The notes under the pieces: model-generated
The model's input: only the letters and a program-made list of their open reading frames with translations
Databases searched by the model: none
What the model was told of the DNA's origin: nothing
NCBI RefSeq assembly: GCF_003813775.1
Contig: NZ_RPDH01000001.1
Location: 1,364,001-1,428,000, forward strand
DNA: 64,000 nucleotides
Reading direction: 5' to 3'
Source of the DNA: Chitinophaga lutea
GTDB taxonomy: Bacteria > Bacteroidota > Bacteroidia > Chitinophagales > Chitinophagaceae
Part shown: positions 1 to 9,273 of the stretch, piece by piece
Layout of the letters: each line of letters starts with the position of its first letter
Position numbering within the stretch: position 1 is the first letter of the stretch
Made by a program: the position numbers and the translations under genes

Positions 1-2249
1 TCACCCACGTTCTGCAAAATGTTATCGAACCCTGACGTGGGCGGCAATGCCCGGTCCATCAGCAGGTTGGATGTTTTTTGACGGTACACGTCCACTGAGC
101 CGTTGATGCGGTTTTTCAGGAAGCCGAATTCGATGGCCACATTTGTGGTGGCGGTGTTCTCCCAACCGAGTGCGCTGTTGGGCAGGTTATCGGGACGGAA
201 ACCATTCACGGGTTTGTCTCCCTGGTTTTCCCATACATAACGCGTCTGTTCGATGGAGCCCTGCGTTGAATAGGGCGATACGGCGGCGTTGCCGGTTACG
301 CCATATCCCACGCGCAGTTTGAGCTCATTCACAACAGCATTGTCTTTCAGGAAACTTTCCTGCGAGATGCGCCAAGCGATGGATGCGGACGGGAAATACG
401 ACCATTTATGCCCTTCCGCCAGCACAGACGAGCCGTCTGCGCGAATGGAAGCGGTGAGCAGGTACCGGTTATCGTACCCATAGTTCACCCTGCCCAGGAA
501 CGAAGCCAGCTTGCGTTCGCGCAGTTCGCTGTCTGCCGCCGTGATTTTGCTCGCTGTGCTGAGATTGTACCATTTCTGTGCTTCGTATGGGAAATCGGAG
601 GCCTCTATTTCGGAGTTTTCAAAACGGAAACCCTGCACTTCCTGGCCGAGCGTAACATTCACCTGATGTTTGTTGCTGGCGGAGCTTTCCAGATCCCAGT
701 ACAGCAGGTTCTGAAGGTTATAGTTGAACCGGTTTTCGTTCAGCACCCTTCCGTAACTGGGCGCCAGTTTACGCCCGCTGCTGAACGAAGACTCAAACTG
801 GCCTTCGCGGTAAGGGCCGTAATCGATGCCGAGGTTAAGCCGGTACCGGAAATTAAAAGGCAGTTTGATTTCCCCGTAGAAACTGCCCAGGTAGCGGCTG
901 CGCAGTCGTTCTCGGGTGATGCCGTTGAGGTCGAAGAGGATGTTGAAGGTTTGGGTATCGTTGGAAGGGACTGGAATCAGGTTGCCGTTCTCGTCGTGCG
1001 TGGGCGCCATCGGGCTGGCCTGCGCACTGGCCTGGAACAGGTCGCTGCCGTAGTTCTGTTTGCTATAGGAAAAATAGTTCACCATACCCACCTTGATGCT
1101 TTTGGTAACCTGCTGATCCACGGTGAGGCGTGCAGACCAGCGGCCGAAATCCTGGTTGTGGATGATGCCTTTCTGGTTTTGATAACCCACGGCGAAAAAT
1201 ACTTTCGTCATTTCCGTCCCTGCCGTAAGGCTCAGGCTATGGTCCTGCACAAATCCGTCGCGCAGGGCAAACGAGCCCCAGTCTGTGCTTTTTAATTTCG
1301 AGGGATCGTATGCGCCGCCTGCCCAGGCGTTGCGGATGTTATCCATCACATACCGGTCGTTCCCGAACTCGCCGAACATCTTCAGATCGTCCGCGAGGCT
1401 GATGGTACCTTCGGGATACTCCTTGTCGGCCCGTTTGGATTCACGGCGGTAGGCGACGAATTCCGCCGCATTCATCCGCCGTTCCACATTGATCGGCTCG
1501 TCGATGCCCAGGTAGCCGCCGTAACGCACGCTCAGTTTACCGGCGCGGCCGCGGCGGGTGGTGATGAGGATCACCCCGTTGGCGCCGCGGGAGCCGTAGA
1601 TGGCAGTGGCGGATGCGTCTTTGAGCACTTCCATCGTTTCAATATCGTCCGGGTCGATGTCGTTGATGCCGGCATCGATGGGAATGCCGTCTATCACATA
1701 CAGCGGGTCGTTGGAAGCCTGGAACGAGCGGCGGCCGCGAATCTGCACACGCACACCCTCACCGGGCCGGTTCCCGCCTTTGTCGACCAGCACGCCGGGC
1801 ACCCGCCCCTGCAAGGCTGCAGCGGCGTTCGTCACCGGCACCTCCTGGATCTTTTTGGAGCTCACCGTAAAAATGGATCCCGTCACATCCGATCTTTTTT
1901 GCGTACCATAACCCACCACCACTACTTCTTCCAGCGCCTTGGGATCGGTTTTCAGCACCACATCCAGCCGGCCACCATCAGCCGCCTGTTCCTGCTTCAG
2001 ATAGCCCATCATCGTAAATACCAGTGTAGCGCCGGATGACGGCACCTCCAGCCTGTATTCGCCGCTGGCGTTGGTGGTGGTGCCGGTGGTAGTTCCTTTG
2101 ATGGCCACGCTCACGCCGATCAGCGTGCCGCCATCGTCTGCCCGCACTTTGCCGGTGACGGTCTTTTGCTGGGCCTGGGAATAAAACGGGAATAACAGCC
2201 ATGCCAGGGTAAGGCACAGCCAATAGGTCTTGTGTACCAAGAATTTCAT
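1..2249 (-). CDS. SusC/RagA-type TonB-linked outer membrane receptor (3' end outside window)
   Basis: This is a TonB-dependent outer membrane porin of the SusC class, which imports oligosaccharides or other large nutrients, usually with a SusD lipoprotein. From ATG at 2249 the frame stays open to the window edge (about 749 codons). Residues 1-26 form a signal peptide. A carboxypeptidase-regulatory-like domain follows (TVTGKVRADDG...), then the SusC signature EEVVVVGYGTQKR and the plug (DPLYVIDGIPID, DASATAIYGSRGANGVILIT). There is no STN domain, so sigma/anti-sigma transduction is not expected. The partner susD would lie to the left, outside the window. The substrate cannot be read from the sequence; the nearby GH29 fucosidase is suggestive only. 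Confidence 0.95.
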   Translation of the reverse strand, partial: MKFLVHKTYWLCLTLAWLLFPFYSQAQQKTVTGKVRADDGGTLIGVSVAIKGTTTGTTTNASGEYRLEVPSSGATLVFTMMGYLKQEQAADGGRLDVVLKTDPKALEEVVVVGYGTQKRSDVTGSIFTVSSKKIQEVPVTNAAAALQGRVPGVLVDKGGNRPGEGVRVQIRGRRSFQASNDPLYVIDGIPIDAGINDIDPDDIETMEVLKDASATAIYGSRGANGVILITTRRGRAGKLSVRYGGYLGIDEPINVERRMNAAEFVAYRRESKRADKEYPEGTISLADDLKMFGEFGNDRYVMDNIRNAWAGGAYDPSKLKSTDWGSFALRDGFVQDHSLSLTAGTEMTKVFFAVGYQNQKGIIHNQDFGRWSARLTVDQQVTKSIKVGMVNYFSYSKQNYGSDLFQASAQASPMAPTHDENGNLIPVPSNDTQTFNILFDLNGITRERLRSRYLGSFYGEIKLPFNFRYRLNLGIDYGPYREGQFESSFSSGRKLAPSYGRVLNENRFNYNLQNLLYWDLESSASNKHQVNVTLGQEVQGFRFENSEIEASDFPYEAQKWYNLSTASKITAADSELRERKLASFLGRVNYGYDNRYLLTASIRADGSSVLAEGHKWSYFPSASIAWRISQESFLKDNAVVNELKLRVGYGVTGNAAVSPYSTQGSIEQTRYVWENQGDKPVNGFRPDNLPNSALGWENTATTNVAIEFGFLKNRINGSVDVYRQKTSNLLMDRALPPTSGFDNILQNVG

Positions 2250-2392
2250 AACGCGCGTTTTTAGGTATCTGTTTTAGTTACTAGTTAGGCCGTTCTTAGG
2301 GCGCAATTAAGCTGGGTCTGGTCTTGTCCTGTCTAAAAAGCAGATTTTGGCTGCATCCGTCAGAAAAGTTACTGTATGTTTCCCACAAAAAT

Positions 2393-2404
2393 GCAAACGT
2401 TTGC
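2393..2404. promoter_or_regulatory. Perfect 12-bp palindrome, LacI-family-like operator
   Basis: GCAAACGTTTGC is perfectly self-complementary and lies in the divergent region between susC (144 bp from its ATG) and the LysE-type gene (66 bp from its ATG). It equals the core of the E. coli PurR consensus ACGCAAACGTTTGCGT, so a LacI-family regulator is a reasonable guess. No such regulator is encoded in the window, and which of the two genes it controls is unknown. Confidence 0.4.
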
Positions 2405-2469
2405 AGCAAACTTGAAAAGAGGAAAATTTTGCGTAATTTTTGAGCAATAAACAACAAAAAACAGCCTTT

Positions 2470-3120
2470 ATGCCAGACGTTACCGCCATTCTAGCATTTA
2501 TCACCGCAGCCTTCATCCTGCTGGTGATCCCCGGCCCGGCCGTTCTGTACGTGATCACCCGCAGCACCGAGCAGGGCACCAAAGCGGGGCTCATTTCCGT
2601 GTGCGGCATACAGGCCGGCACCGTGGTGCATGCCGTGGCGGCCGCCTTCGGCGTATCGGCCATCCTGATGGCTTCCGCCATGGCATTCGCCCTGCTGAAG
2701 TATGCCGGCGCGGGATATCTCATTTTCCTTGGCTGCAAAAAAATATTCGGCAAAAAACAAACGGCGGAAAGCATCAAAGCGCTGCCGCCCCAAAGCATGA
2801 AAACCATTTTCTGGCAGGGCATGGTGGTAAACGTACTCAACCCGAAATGCGCGCTCTTTTTCTTTGCTTTCCTTCCCCAGTTCATCAACCCGGCGTTGGG
2901 CAATGTAACGGGCCAGGTGCTGTTCTTCGGGCTGCTCTTTACCATCATGGCATTCATTACCGACGGTTCTTACGCGCTGGCGGCAGGCAGGCTGGGCAAG
3001 TGGCTGAAAGGGAATACCTACTACCTCAAACTCGAGGCCTATATCTCCGGGCTGATCTACATTTCGCTGGGCTTACTGACGCTGATGATGCAGCCTTCAC
3101 ACGGCTCTAACAAAAAATAG
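2470..3120 (+). CDS. LysE/RhtB-family amino acid exporter
   Basis: A 216-residue inner-membrane protein with about six hydrophobic segments. It has the LysE/RhtB hallmarks: N-terminal IPGPAVLYVITRSTEQG, a mid-protein LKYAGAGYLIFLGCKK, and NVLNPKCALFFFAFLPQF (the NPK motif) near residue 125. The family exports amino acids or homoserine lactones; substrate cannot be predicted. ATG at 2470 is preferred; an in-frame TTG at 2440 would add ten polar residues ahead of the first membrane segment. The gene stands alone, divergent from susC and convergent with the fucosidase gene. Confidence 0.9.
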   Translation: MPDVTAILAFITAAFILLVIPGPAVLYVITRSTEQGTKAGLISVCGIQAGTVVHAVAAAFGVSAILMASAMAFALLKYAGAGYLIFLGCKKIFGKKQTAESIKALPPQSMKTIFWQGMVVNVLNPKCALFFFAFLPQFINPALGNVTGQVLFFGLLFTIMAFITDGSYALAAGRLGKWLKGNTYYLKLEAYISGLIYISLGLLTLMMQPSHGSNKK

Positions 3121-3125
3121 TACGT

Positions 3126-3158
3126 AAAAAAACAGCGCAGCGTTTTTCTGTACGCTGC
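3126..3158 (-). terminator. Probable terminator downstream of the GH29 gene
   Basis: Read on the minus strand, a 7-bp stem GCAGCGT/ACGCTGC (arms 3152-3158 and 3137-3143) is soon followed by a run of seven T (complement of 3126-3132). It lies about 150 bp past the fucosidase stop. A second hairpin, CGCCGGAA/TTCCGGCG at 3189-3214, lies closer to the stop but lacks a T-run. Confidence 0.45.
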
Positions 3159-3311
3159 ACCGAAATATGTATAAACCGGAGCATCAAACGCCGGAATCAG
3201 TTGCTTTTCCGGCGATCAAAACCTTATGCCGGGCTTGGTCTTTATCCCCAGCAACTTGATTTATTCTCCTTCTGCCCAAGGGGGTCTCTTCATCTTTTAC
3301 CGCCCACCGCA

Positions 3312-5132
3312 TTACTCCACCGGTTCCACATTGATCTGTTTCAAGCGGAACAACTCACCCGCGCTCCGGAGCGGCCGCACTTTCAGCGTCCATTCGCCGG
3401 GCGTTTTTACATTCACCACCGCAACCGCCTGGTCGAGGAACAGCAGCGGTTTGTTATGATCGAACTTTCCGCTCAGCAATACCTGGAAAGGATAGGTTGT
3501 TTTCGAGCCGCCCGCGGGCACCAGTTCCAGTAAACCCTCACGGCCTTCGTGCGTACTGTCTGCCGAATACTCCAGGCTGATCTTGTAATCGCCCGGCGCA
3601 GTGAAACGCACCCGGTAACTGATCTCGTCTTCCGGCGCCTGCTGCCCGGTCACACAAAGCGCATGTTTCCAGTCACCGAAATAATACCGGTGCGTAAAAC
3701 GGTTCGTTTTGGCGTTGCCGGCAAGCGCGGCCTGCTGTGCGGAGAGGATGATCTTTTCATAATTCGGATCGATGGTGGCGGGCAATGCGGCCGGCTCTCC
3801 CAGCGTGCCTTTGTAATCCAGCACCACCACGGTATTACGGTCGTCCGGGAGATGGGCGGGCAGTTGAATCACCATATCGTTGCCGCGCTGCTCGAACCGC
3901 AGGCCGTTGGCGGAAGGCAACGCCAGCAGGTTTGCTTTGACGGCAGTGGCGGTAAAGCCGGGCACCAGCAGGCGGCCGTTTTTGGGCGCTTCGAAAATAT
4001 GGAGATACAGTTTACCGGGCCGGGTGGTGGTAACGCCCCAGGGCTGCGGCGGAATGGCGCCATAAGTAGTACCGTAAATGGCTTCGCCGTTGCGTTTTAG
4101 CCAGGCGCCCGTAGCCCTGAAATATTTTTCGGACATGTCGGGAAACTTGCCGCTGCCCATCGGCCCGATGTTCATCATCAGGTTGCCGCCTTTGGAAGCT
4201 ACTTCCGCCAGCAGGCGTATCATCTCCTTGGGTGTTTTGAAATTCTGATCGAAGGCGGAATACCCCCAGCTGTCGTTATGCGTGAAAATAGCTTCCCATG
4301 CGCCTTTCACCACACCGGGCGGCACTTCGCCGTCGCCGAAATCCTTAAAGTCGCCCAAACCGTTGCCTACACGGCTGCTTACAAGGCAGCCGGGCTGCAA
4401 CTGGTGCACTTTCTGCAGGAACTCGGCAGACTCTTCCTTGCTCATATTACCGGGTGTATCGAACCAGATGATGCCGAGGTCGCCATAGTTGGTCAGCAGT
4501 TCGGTGATCTGCGGCAGCGACTTGGTGCGGTAATAGGCGCTGTAATCTTTTTTCTTCGGGTCAAAATCCCAGCTGTTGCCGCCACCGTTGGGCTCGTGCC
4601 AGTCCTGGAACTGCGAATAATAAAACCCCAGCTTGATGCCGGCTTTTTTACAGGCAGCGGCGAGCGCTTTGACAGGGTCCTTTTTGTAAGGGGTGGCGTC
4701 TACGATATCGAAGTCCGATACCTTGGAATCGAACATCGCAAAACCATCGTGGTGCTTGGAAGTGAGTACGATATATTTTACGCCGGACGCTTTGGCGATC
4801 TCCACCCATTCTTCGGCGTTGAATTCTACCGGGTTGAAGCCGCCGGCCAGTCGGGCGTATTCCGCGGCCGGTGTTTTATCGCGGTGCTGTATCCATTCGG
4901 TGATGCCGTAGTAACGCTTCCCCCGGATGTCGCCACCGAAATAAGCATAAGGGCCCCAATGCAGGAAGAGGCCGAATTTGGCGTCTGTAAACCATTTTGT
5001 TTTTTCGCTTTTGCCGGCTTCCGCCTCTTTCCCCCAAAGCGTAGCTGCTTCCTGCGCCCGCGTTACCGTCCAACTGCTTATCAAAAGCCCGCAGGCTAAA
5101 AGCGCCGCTTTTTTACAATCCGAGAAATTCAT
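3312..5132 (-). CDS. GH29 alpha-L-fucosidase, secreted
   Basis: This 606-residue enzyme hydrolyses terminal alpha-L-fucose from glycans by a retaining mechanism. The start at 5132 gives MNFSDCKKAALLACGLLISSW..., a signal peptide ending near TRAQ, so the enzyme is periplasmic or exported; an in-frame start 24 bp upstream is less likely. GH29 features are WFTDAKFGLFLHWGPYAYFGG, YIVLTSKHHDGFAMFDSK, GIKLGFYYSQFQDWHEPN, and DLGIIWFDTPG, where Asp near residue 224 fits the nucleophile. A C-terminal beta-sandwich carries extra modules (TPGEWTLKVRPL). It lies close to a SusC gene, but the two are separated by the divergent LysE gene, so a shared utilisation locus is only possible. Confidence 0.9.
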   Translation of the reverse strand: MNFSDCKKAALLACGLLISSWTVTRAQEAATLWGKEAEAGKSEKTKWFTDAKFGLFLHWGPYAYFGGDIRGKRYYGITEWIQHRDKTPAAEYARLAGGFNPVEFNAEEWVEIAKASGVKYIVLTSKHHDGFAMFDSKVSDFDIVDATPYKKDPVKALAAACKKAGIKLGFYYSQFQDWHEPNGGGNSWDFDPKKKDYSAYYRTKSLPQITELLTNYGDLGIIWFDTPGNMSKEESAEFLQKVHQLQPGCLVSSRVGNGLGDFKDFGDGEVPPGVVKGAWEAIFTHNDSWGYSAFDQNFKTPKEMIRLLAEVASKGGNLMMNIGPMGSGKFPDMSEKYFRATGAWLKRNGEAIYGTTYGAIPPQPWGVTTTRPGKLYLHIFEAPKNGRLLVPGFTATAVKANLLALPSANGLRFEQRGNDMVIQLPAHLPDDRNTVVVLDYKGTLGEPAALPATIDPNYEKIILSAQQAALAGNAKTNRFTHRYYFGDWKHALCVTGQQAPEDEISYRVRFTAPGDYKISLEYSADSTHEGREGLLELVPAGGSKTTYPFQVLLSGKFDHNKPLLFLDQAVAVVNVKTPGEWTLKVRPLRSAGELFRLKQINVEPVE

Positions 5133-5282
5133 ACCGTGGTAATTTTGTACCCACAAGATGAAGAATGCCGGCGGTTTGTGCTACATACAATTTGCCGGTT
5201 GCTGATACTATTTAAGCATATGCACGTTCAAAAAGGAACAGGGGAAACAATATCCGTACAGAAAATCCAATACCGCGTACCA

Positions 5283-6173
5283 TCAAACCCCCGAAGTCAG
5301 ATCCCAATACCGCCGGGTGGACTTCGACAGCATGTCGATGTAATCCTCCAGCCGCATATGCCCTTCCACCGGCGCAATCAGGTCTTCCTCCATCACCCGG
5401 AGGAAAAAGCACAGTTTGTGATACAGGTGCACATTGGCGAGGCGAACAACGGGCAGCATGGCTTTCACCGGCCAGGCGGGCACGACGGGCAGCCGTTTTT
5501 TCCGGCCGGCGCCTCGGGCAATGATGTCGTTGATTTCAGCGCGCGTGTATACTACAGGCCCGCCCGCGTTAATGCGTTTACGTTGATTATTGATGGCCTG
5601 CACGCATAAACGCGCCACATCTTTTTCATGGATGGGGTTGGTTCTGCACGCCCCCTTTCCGAGGTTGAGCAAACGACCTTTCAGCGCCATGTCGTACAGG
5701 TCGCGGAAGGTGCTGAACAGCGCAACGGGCTTAATGATGGTGTATTCCATGCCGCTGGCGGCCAGCGCCTCTTCCACCCGCGTGTGTACCCGGCAATATT
5801 CCAGGTGAGGGAGGTGTTCGGCATGATAGACAGATACGTAGATGAACTTGCGTACGCCCGCCTCCACCGCAAGGCGGATGGCGGCGAGGTTAATGGCTTC
5901 GTCCACTTCCCGGAAGGAATAACGGCCATTGTCGAGCGGACTGATGCTTTTACCTAAAGCAGAGATCACCGTGTCCATTCCTTTGAAATGGTCGGCCCTC
6001 AGCTCACGCACCTTGGTAATATGTTTGGCAAGCCCTCTGATAGAGCCCGCCCGTGCCATGTTACGCACCAGAGCGAACGTTTCGAACCCGTGCGCATACA
6101 GCACTGCGGCAATTTCGCGGCCAAGACGGCCGGTGCCGCCCAGTAGCAGTATCGGTTGTTGTGTAGGGGTCAT
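5283..6173 (-). CDS. NAD(P)-binding Rossmann-fold protein, NmrA/atypical SDR type
   Basis: A 296-residue cytosolic protein. It opens with ILLLGGTGRLGREIAAVLYAHG, the glycine-rich dinucleotide motif of atypical short-chain dehydrogenases. It continues with DTVISALGKSISPL, KFIYVSVYHAEHLPH and MEYTIIKPVALFSTF, the pattern of NmrA-like and complex I assembly-type proteins. No classical YxxxK catalytic pair is evident, so it may bind NAD(P)H for regulation or act on an unknown substrate. It stands alone: about 150 bp separate it from the fucosidase gene and over 300 bp from the peptidase gene. Confidence 0.85.
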   Translation of the reverse strand: MTPTQQPILLLGGTGRLGREIAAVLYAHGFETFALVRNMARAGSIRGLAKHITKVRELRADHFKGMDTVISALGKSISPLDNGRYSFREVDEAINLAAIRLAVEAGVRKFIYVSVYHAEHLPHLEYCRVHTRVEEALAASGMEYTIIKPVALFSTFRDLYDMALKGRLLNLGKGACRTNPIHEKDVARLCVQAINNQRKRINAGGPVVYTRAEINDIIARGAGRKKRLPVVPAWPVKAMLPVVRLANVHLYHKLCFFLRVMEEDLIAPVEGHMRLEDYIDMLSKSTRRYWDLTSGV

Positions 6174-6496
6174 CTCATTTTATAAAAATCAGGTGTATCC
6201 GGTTACCGTTGGTAGCCGGTACAGGTGTACGGGACCCGCACCGGCTCCAGGGAATTGGGGTTACAACGGCGGACAGGCCGGGAAGCATGACCGGTTGCTC
6301 AAATTCAGTTTATTTTCATCCGGGATATTCTCTCGTCGCAACCGGGCACGGATCACCATTTAGATCCTGCCTCAAATTTCTGCTTTTCAACTTGTCCGGG
6401 AAAGCGTAGTACTACTGGAAATTGCGATCGTAGAAATACGCAAAAAGGGCCGGAAGCAATGCCGCCGGCCCTTTCAATTCGTTTACAACCGCCTGT
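6174..6496. other. Intergenic stretch without a gene
   Basis: About 320 bp between the start of the Rossmann-fold gene and the end of the M13 peptidase gene. Short ORFs here show no credible protein features. It should hold the minus-strand promoter of the Rossmann-fold gene, and it holds the peptidase terminator at 6441-6474. I see nothing else of note. Confidence 0.6.
6441..6474 (-). terminator. Terminator of the M13 peptidase gene
   Basis: A 10-bp perfect stem AAAGGGCCGG/CCGGCCCTTT (6444-6453 and 6465-6474) with an 11-nt loop. On the minus strand the stem runs into a short T tract, 23 bp past the peptidase stop codon. Confidence 0.75.
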
Positions 6497-8539
6497 TTAC
6501 CAGATCACCACGCGGGCGGCCGGGGGCAGCACCATCTTGCTGTCGTCTCCGCAGCTCCAGGCATTGGAAAACTCCGTCATGTGCGGCAGCGGGCCGTTGA
6601 TGCGGAAACGGGCGGGACTATGCGGGTCCGTCTGGATCTGGTTGCGCAACCCGGCATCGGTGATATTCGCATGCCACACCTGCGCCCAGCCGAGGAAAAA
6701 GCGCTGCTTCCAGTTATAGCCGTCAATCAGCGCCGGCTCGGGTTTGCCTTCCAGCGATTTCTGCAAAGCATAATAAGCCAGCGTGAGGCCGCCCAGGTCG
6801 GCGATGTTTTCGCCGATGGTGAGGGCGCCGTTGATCTTGAAGCCGGGTAAGGGCTCCAGGCCGCTGAAGTAGTCGATGTATTTTTTGGCGAGGCCGTCGA
6901 AGTTTTTGCGGTCTTCTTCCGTCCACCAGTTTTGCAGGTTGCCTTCGGCGTCGAACTGCGAGCCCTGGTCGTCGAAACCGTGCGTGAACTCGTGGCCGAT
7001 CACGGCAATGATGCCGCCGTAGTTGATGGCATCGTCAGCATCAGGGTTGAAGAAAGGCGGTTGCAGGATGCCTGCGGGAAACACCACCTCATTGTTCAGC
7101 GGGTTGTAATAAGCATTCACTGTTTGCGGCGTCATATACCACTCTGAACGGTCCACTTCCTTCCCGATTTTTCTGTTGCGCTCGGCCACGCGGTATGCGC
7201 CCGCGCTGATGATGTTTTCCACCAGTTTGTCTTTCTGTATGTTGATGGACGAATAATCTTTCCACTTATCGGGATAGCCGATCTTATACGTGAACGCAGC
7301 GAGTTTTTTGTGCGCCATCTGTTTGGTGGCAGGGCTCATCCAGCTCAGCTTGTCGATGCGCTCGCCATACACGGCACGCACGTTTTCGATCATGGCCGAT
7401 ACTTTCTGTTTGCTGCTTTCGGGGAAGTATTGTTTGGCGAACAGTTTGCCCAACGGCATGCCCAGCATCCCGTCGGTAGAACGGATGGCGCGGTCGGTAC
7501 GGGTGCGCTGCGCCTTGCGGCCGGTCATCACGGTACCGAAAAAGCGGAAGTTCTCGTCGTCGAATTTCTTCGGCAGGTAACCGGCGAAAGTGGTGAGCAG
7601 CTGGAATTTGGAATAGGTCTTCAGCGTTTCGACGGGCGTGCTTTTCAGCAGTCTGGCGGCGTTGGTGATGTAGGGTTTGTCCTGCAGAATCACGGAGTCC
7701 GATTTAATACCCTGTTTGCCGGTAAACGCCGCCCAGTCAAATTCCGGTGCCAGCGTGTTCAGTTCGCCGAAGCCCACTTTGTTGTATGTTTTAACGGGGT
7801 CGCGCAGCTGCACGTTGGTGAGCTGCAGTTTGGCCAGCGCGGTTTCGAAGGCGAGGATGGTTTCCCCGGCGTTCTTCTCCGGAAAACCGGCCATGGCGAA
7901 CATTTTATTGACATGATCCACGAACTCCTTGCGCACGTTTTTCGTGCTTTCGTCTTCACGTTCGTAGTAGCTGCGTTCACCAAGACTGAGGCCGTCCTGC
8001 CCGCCGTACAGCGCATTCATTTTACTGTTGCGCGCATCGGCTTCCACGGCAAACCCGGCCCAGGTGCTGACGCCGAGGTTCTGCAGTTCGCCGGCTACGG
8101 AAGCGTACTGGGCCAGCGTTTTCACGCCGTTGATCTTGTCGAGGTAGGGCTTCAGCGGACTGATGCCTCTTTTTTCGATGGTGACGGTATCGAGGAAGGA
8201 AGCGTAATAATCGGCGATCTGCTGTTCCTCCGTGCCTTTGGCCAGCCCGGTTTTACGGGCGATGCCGGCAACGATGCCCCTGATGCGCACTTCCTTGTTT
8301 TCTTTGTCGAGGATGTTGAAAGCGCCCCAGCGGCTGTCTGTTCCGGGGATGGGGTTGTTCTTTTTCCAGTTTTCATTGGCGAAGCCGTCGAAGTCAGCGC
8401 AGGGCTTGATATTACGGTCTATGGAAGAAATATCGAAGGCAGGCACCTTTGCAGACTGGGCCATGGCATTGCCGGCGGAGATGGCTGCCAGCACCATGCC
8501 CGCCACCACTGCGCGGCCTGCGGAACGTTGGTTGAACAT
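6497..8539 (-). CDS. M13-family zinc metallopeptidase (neprilysin/PepO-like), exported
   Basis: This 680-residue metallo-endopeptidase cleaves peptides outside the cytoplasm. The start at 8539 gives MFNQRSAGRAVVAGMVLAA..., a clear signal peptide ending at NAMAQ; longer in-frame extensions upstream add implausible residues. The N-terminal M13 domain carries CADFDGFANENWKKNNPIP. The catalytic domain has the zinc site IGHEFTHGFDDQGSQFD (HExxH near residue 516) and the third ligand in GENIADLGGL near residue 576. The C terminus is unusual: M13 proteins normally end in CxVW, whereas this one ends with CGDDSKMVLPPAARVVIW, keeping a nearby Cys and a terminal W. Confidence 0.95.
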   Translation of the reverse strand: MFNQRSAGRAVVAGMVLAAISAGNAMAQSAKVPAFDISSIDRNIKPCADFDGFANENWKKNNPIPGTDSRWGAFNILDKENKEVRIRGIVAGIARKTGLAKGTEEQQIADYYASFLDTVTIEKRGISPLKPYLDKINGVKTLAQYASVAGELQNLGVSTWAGFAVEADARNSKMNALYGGQDGLSLGERSYYEREDESTKNVRKEFVDHVNKMFAMAGFPEKNAGETILAFETALAKLQLTNVQLRDPVKTYNKVGFGELNTLAPEFDWAAFTGKQGIKSDSVILQDKPYITNAARLLKSTPVETLKTYSKFQLLTTFAGYLPKKFDDENFRFFGTVMTGRKAQRTRTDRAIRSTDGMLGMPLGKLFAKQYFPESSKQKVSAMIENVRAVYGERIDKLSWMSPATKQMAHKKLAAFTYKIGYPDKWKDYSSINIQKDKLVENIISAGAYRVAERNRKIGKEVDRSEWYMTPQTVNAYYNPLNNEVVFPAGILQPPFFNPDADDAINYGGIIAVIGHEFTHGFDDQGSQFDAEGNLQNWWTEEDRKNFDGLAKKYIDYFSGLEPLPGFKINGALTIGENIADLGGLTLAYYALQKSLEGKPEPALIDGYNWKQRFFLGWAQVWHANITDAGLRNQIQTDPHSPARFRINGPLPHMTEFSNAWSCGDDSKMVLPPAARVVIW

Positions 8540-8740
8540 ATAAATCAGGTTTAGAACATTAAATTTATCGAACATTTGGCACTTCCCGCTCACCGGTAAG
8601 GATAAACGGTTGAAAAAGGCGGAGGAGGCCGGCCGGAGTGCGGTGATGGGGCAGCCGTTGCGTCGCACACTGCAGCTTTGGGTTTTCTGCCCGGCGTAGG
8701 GGGATAATTCGTAGGTTTGCACTGATAAAATAACTGAAGT

Positions 8741-9265
8741 ATGGCCTTTTCATTCGGATTTTTTCGTTTTCTGACGTATGGCAACCTCGTAGTGGTGGGC
8801 TTTTTTCTGCTGTTCGTATTAATGGCCATGCTGGTGTCGCCGTCGATGTCGTCGGTCATCAGTAGCCTGCTCATCCTCGGCGTAGTGTTCTACCACAACA
8901 TTCTCTGCCTTCGGCTGCAACGGTCCCTCATCCGGCCTACCATTCCCCTGCCGCGTAGTTTCAATACGCTGATCGTGGTGATGAGCGTGCTGAGTTTCAT
9001 TTACAGCATGCTGGTTTTCCGCGGCATTTTCGGGATGATGGCCGTATCGGACACCGAGTTCATGAAAATGGTCAACCAGCAGTCCCTGGGCGGCCAGCAG
9101 GCTCCCATAGAGCTGATCAGCGCCATCCGCAAGTTCACCGTTACCCTCGCTTTCATCCACGGCCTGGCCATTGCCGCCAACTGTGTGTTGAGCAGCGTTT
9201 TTATGAACCGGTGGAAAAAGCTGTATGCGCACGACGAGCCGACCGATTCATTTCCTGAAGAATAA
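8741..9265 (+). CDS. Small multi-pass membrane protein, function unknown
   Basis: A 174-residue protein not recognised as a named family. Four hydrophobic segments can be seen: about residues 11-33, 37-53, 75-100 and 128-150. Between the third and fourth lies a short polar loop (VSDTEFMKMVNQQSLGGQQAP). The C terminus is acidic (YAHDEPTDSFPEE). It ends 8 bp before rarA and is probably co-transcribed with it. It could be a membrane accessory of no catalytic function; nothing in the sequence points to a transporter or an enzyme. Confidence 0.8.
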   Translation: MAFSFGFFRFLTYGNLVVVGFFLLFVLMAMLVSPSMSSVISSLLILGVVFYHNILCLRLQRSLIRPTIPLPRSFNTLIVVMSVLSFIYSMLVFRGIFGMMAVSDTEFMKMVNQQSLGGQQAPIELISAIRKFTVTLAFIHGLAIAANCVLSSVFMNRWKKLYAHDEPTDSFPEE

Positions 9266-9273
9266 ACAGTACC

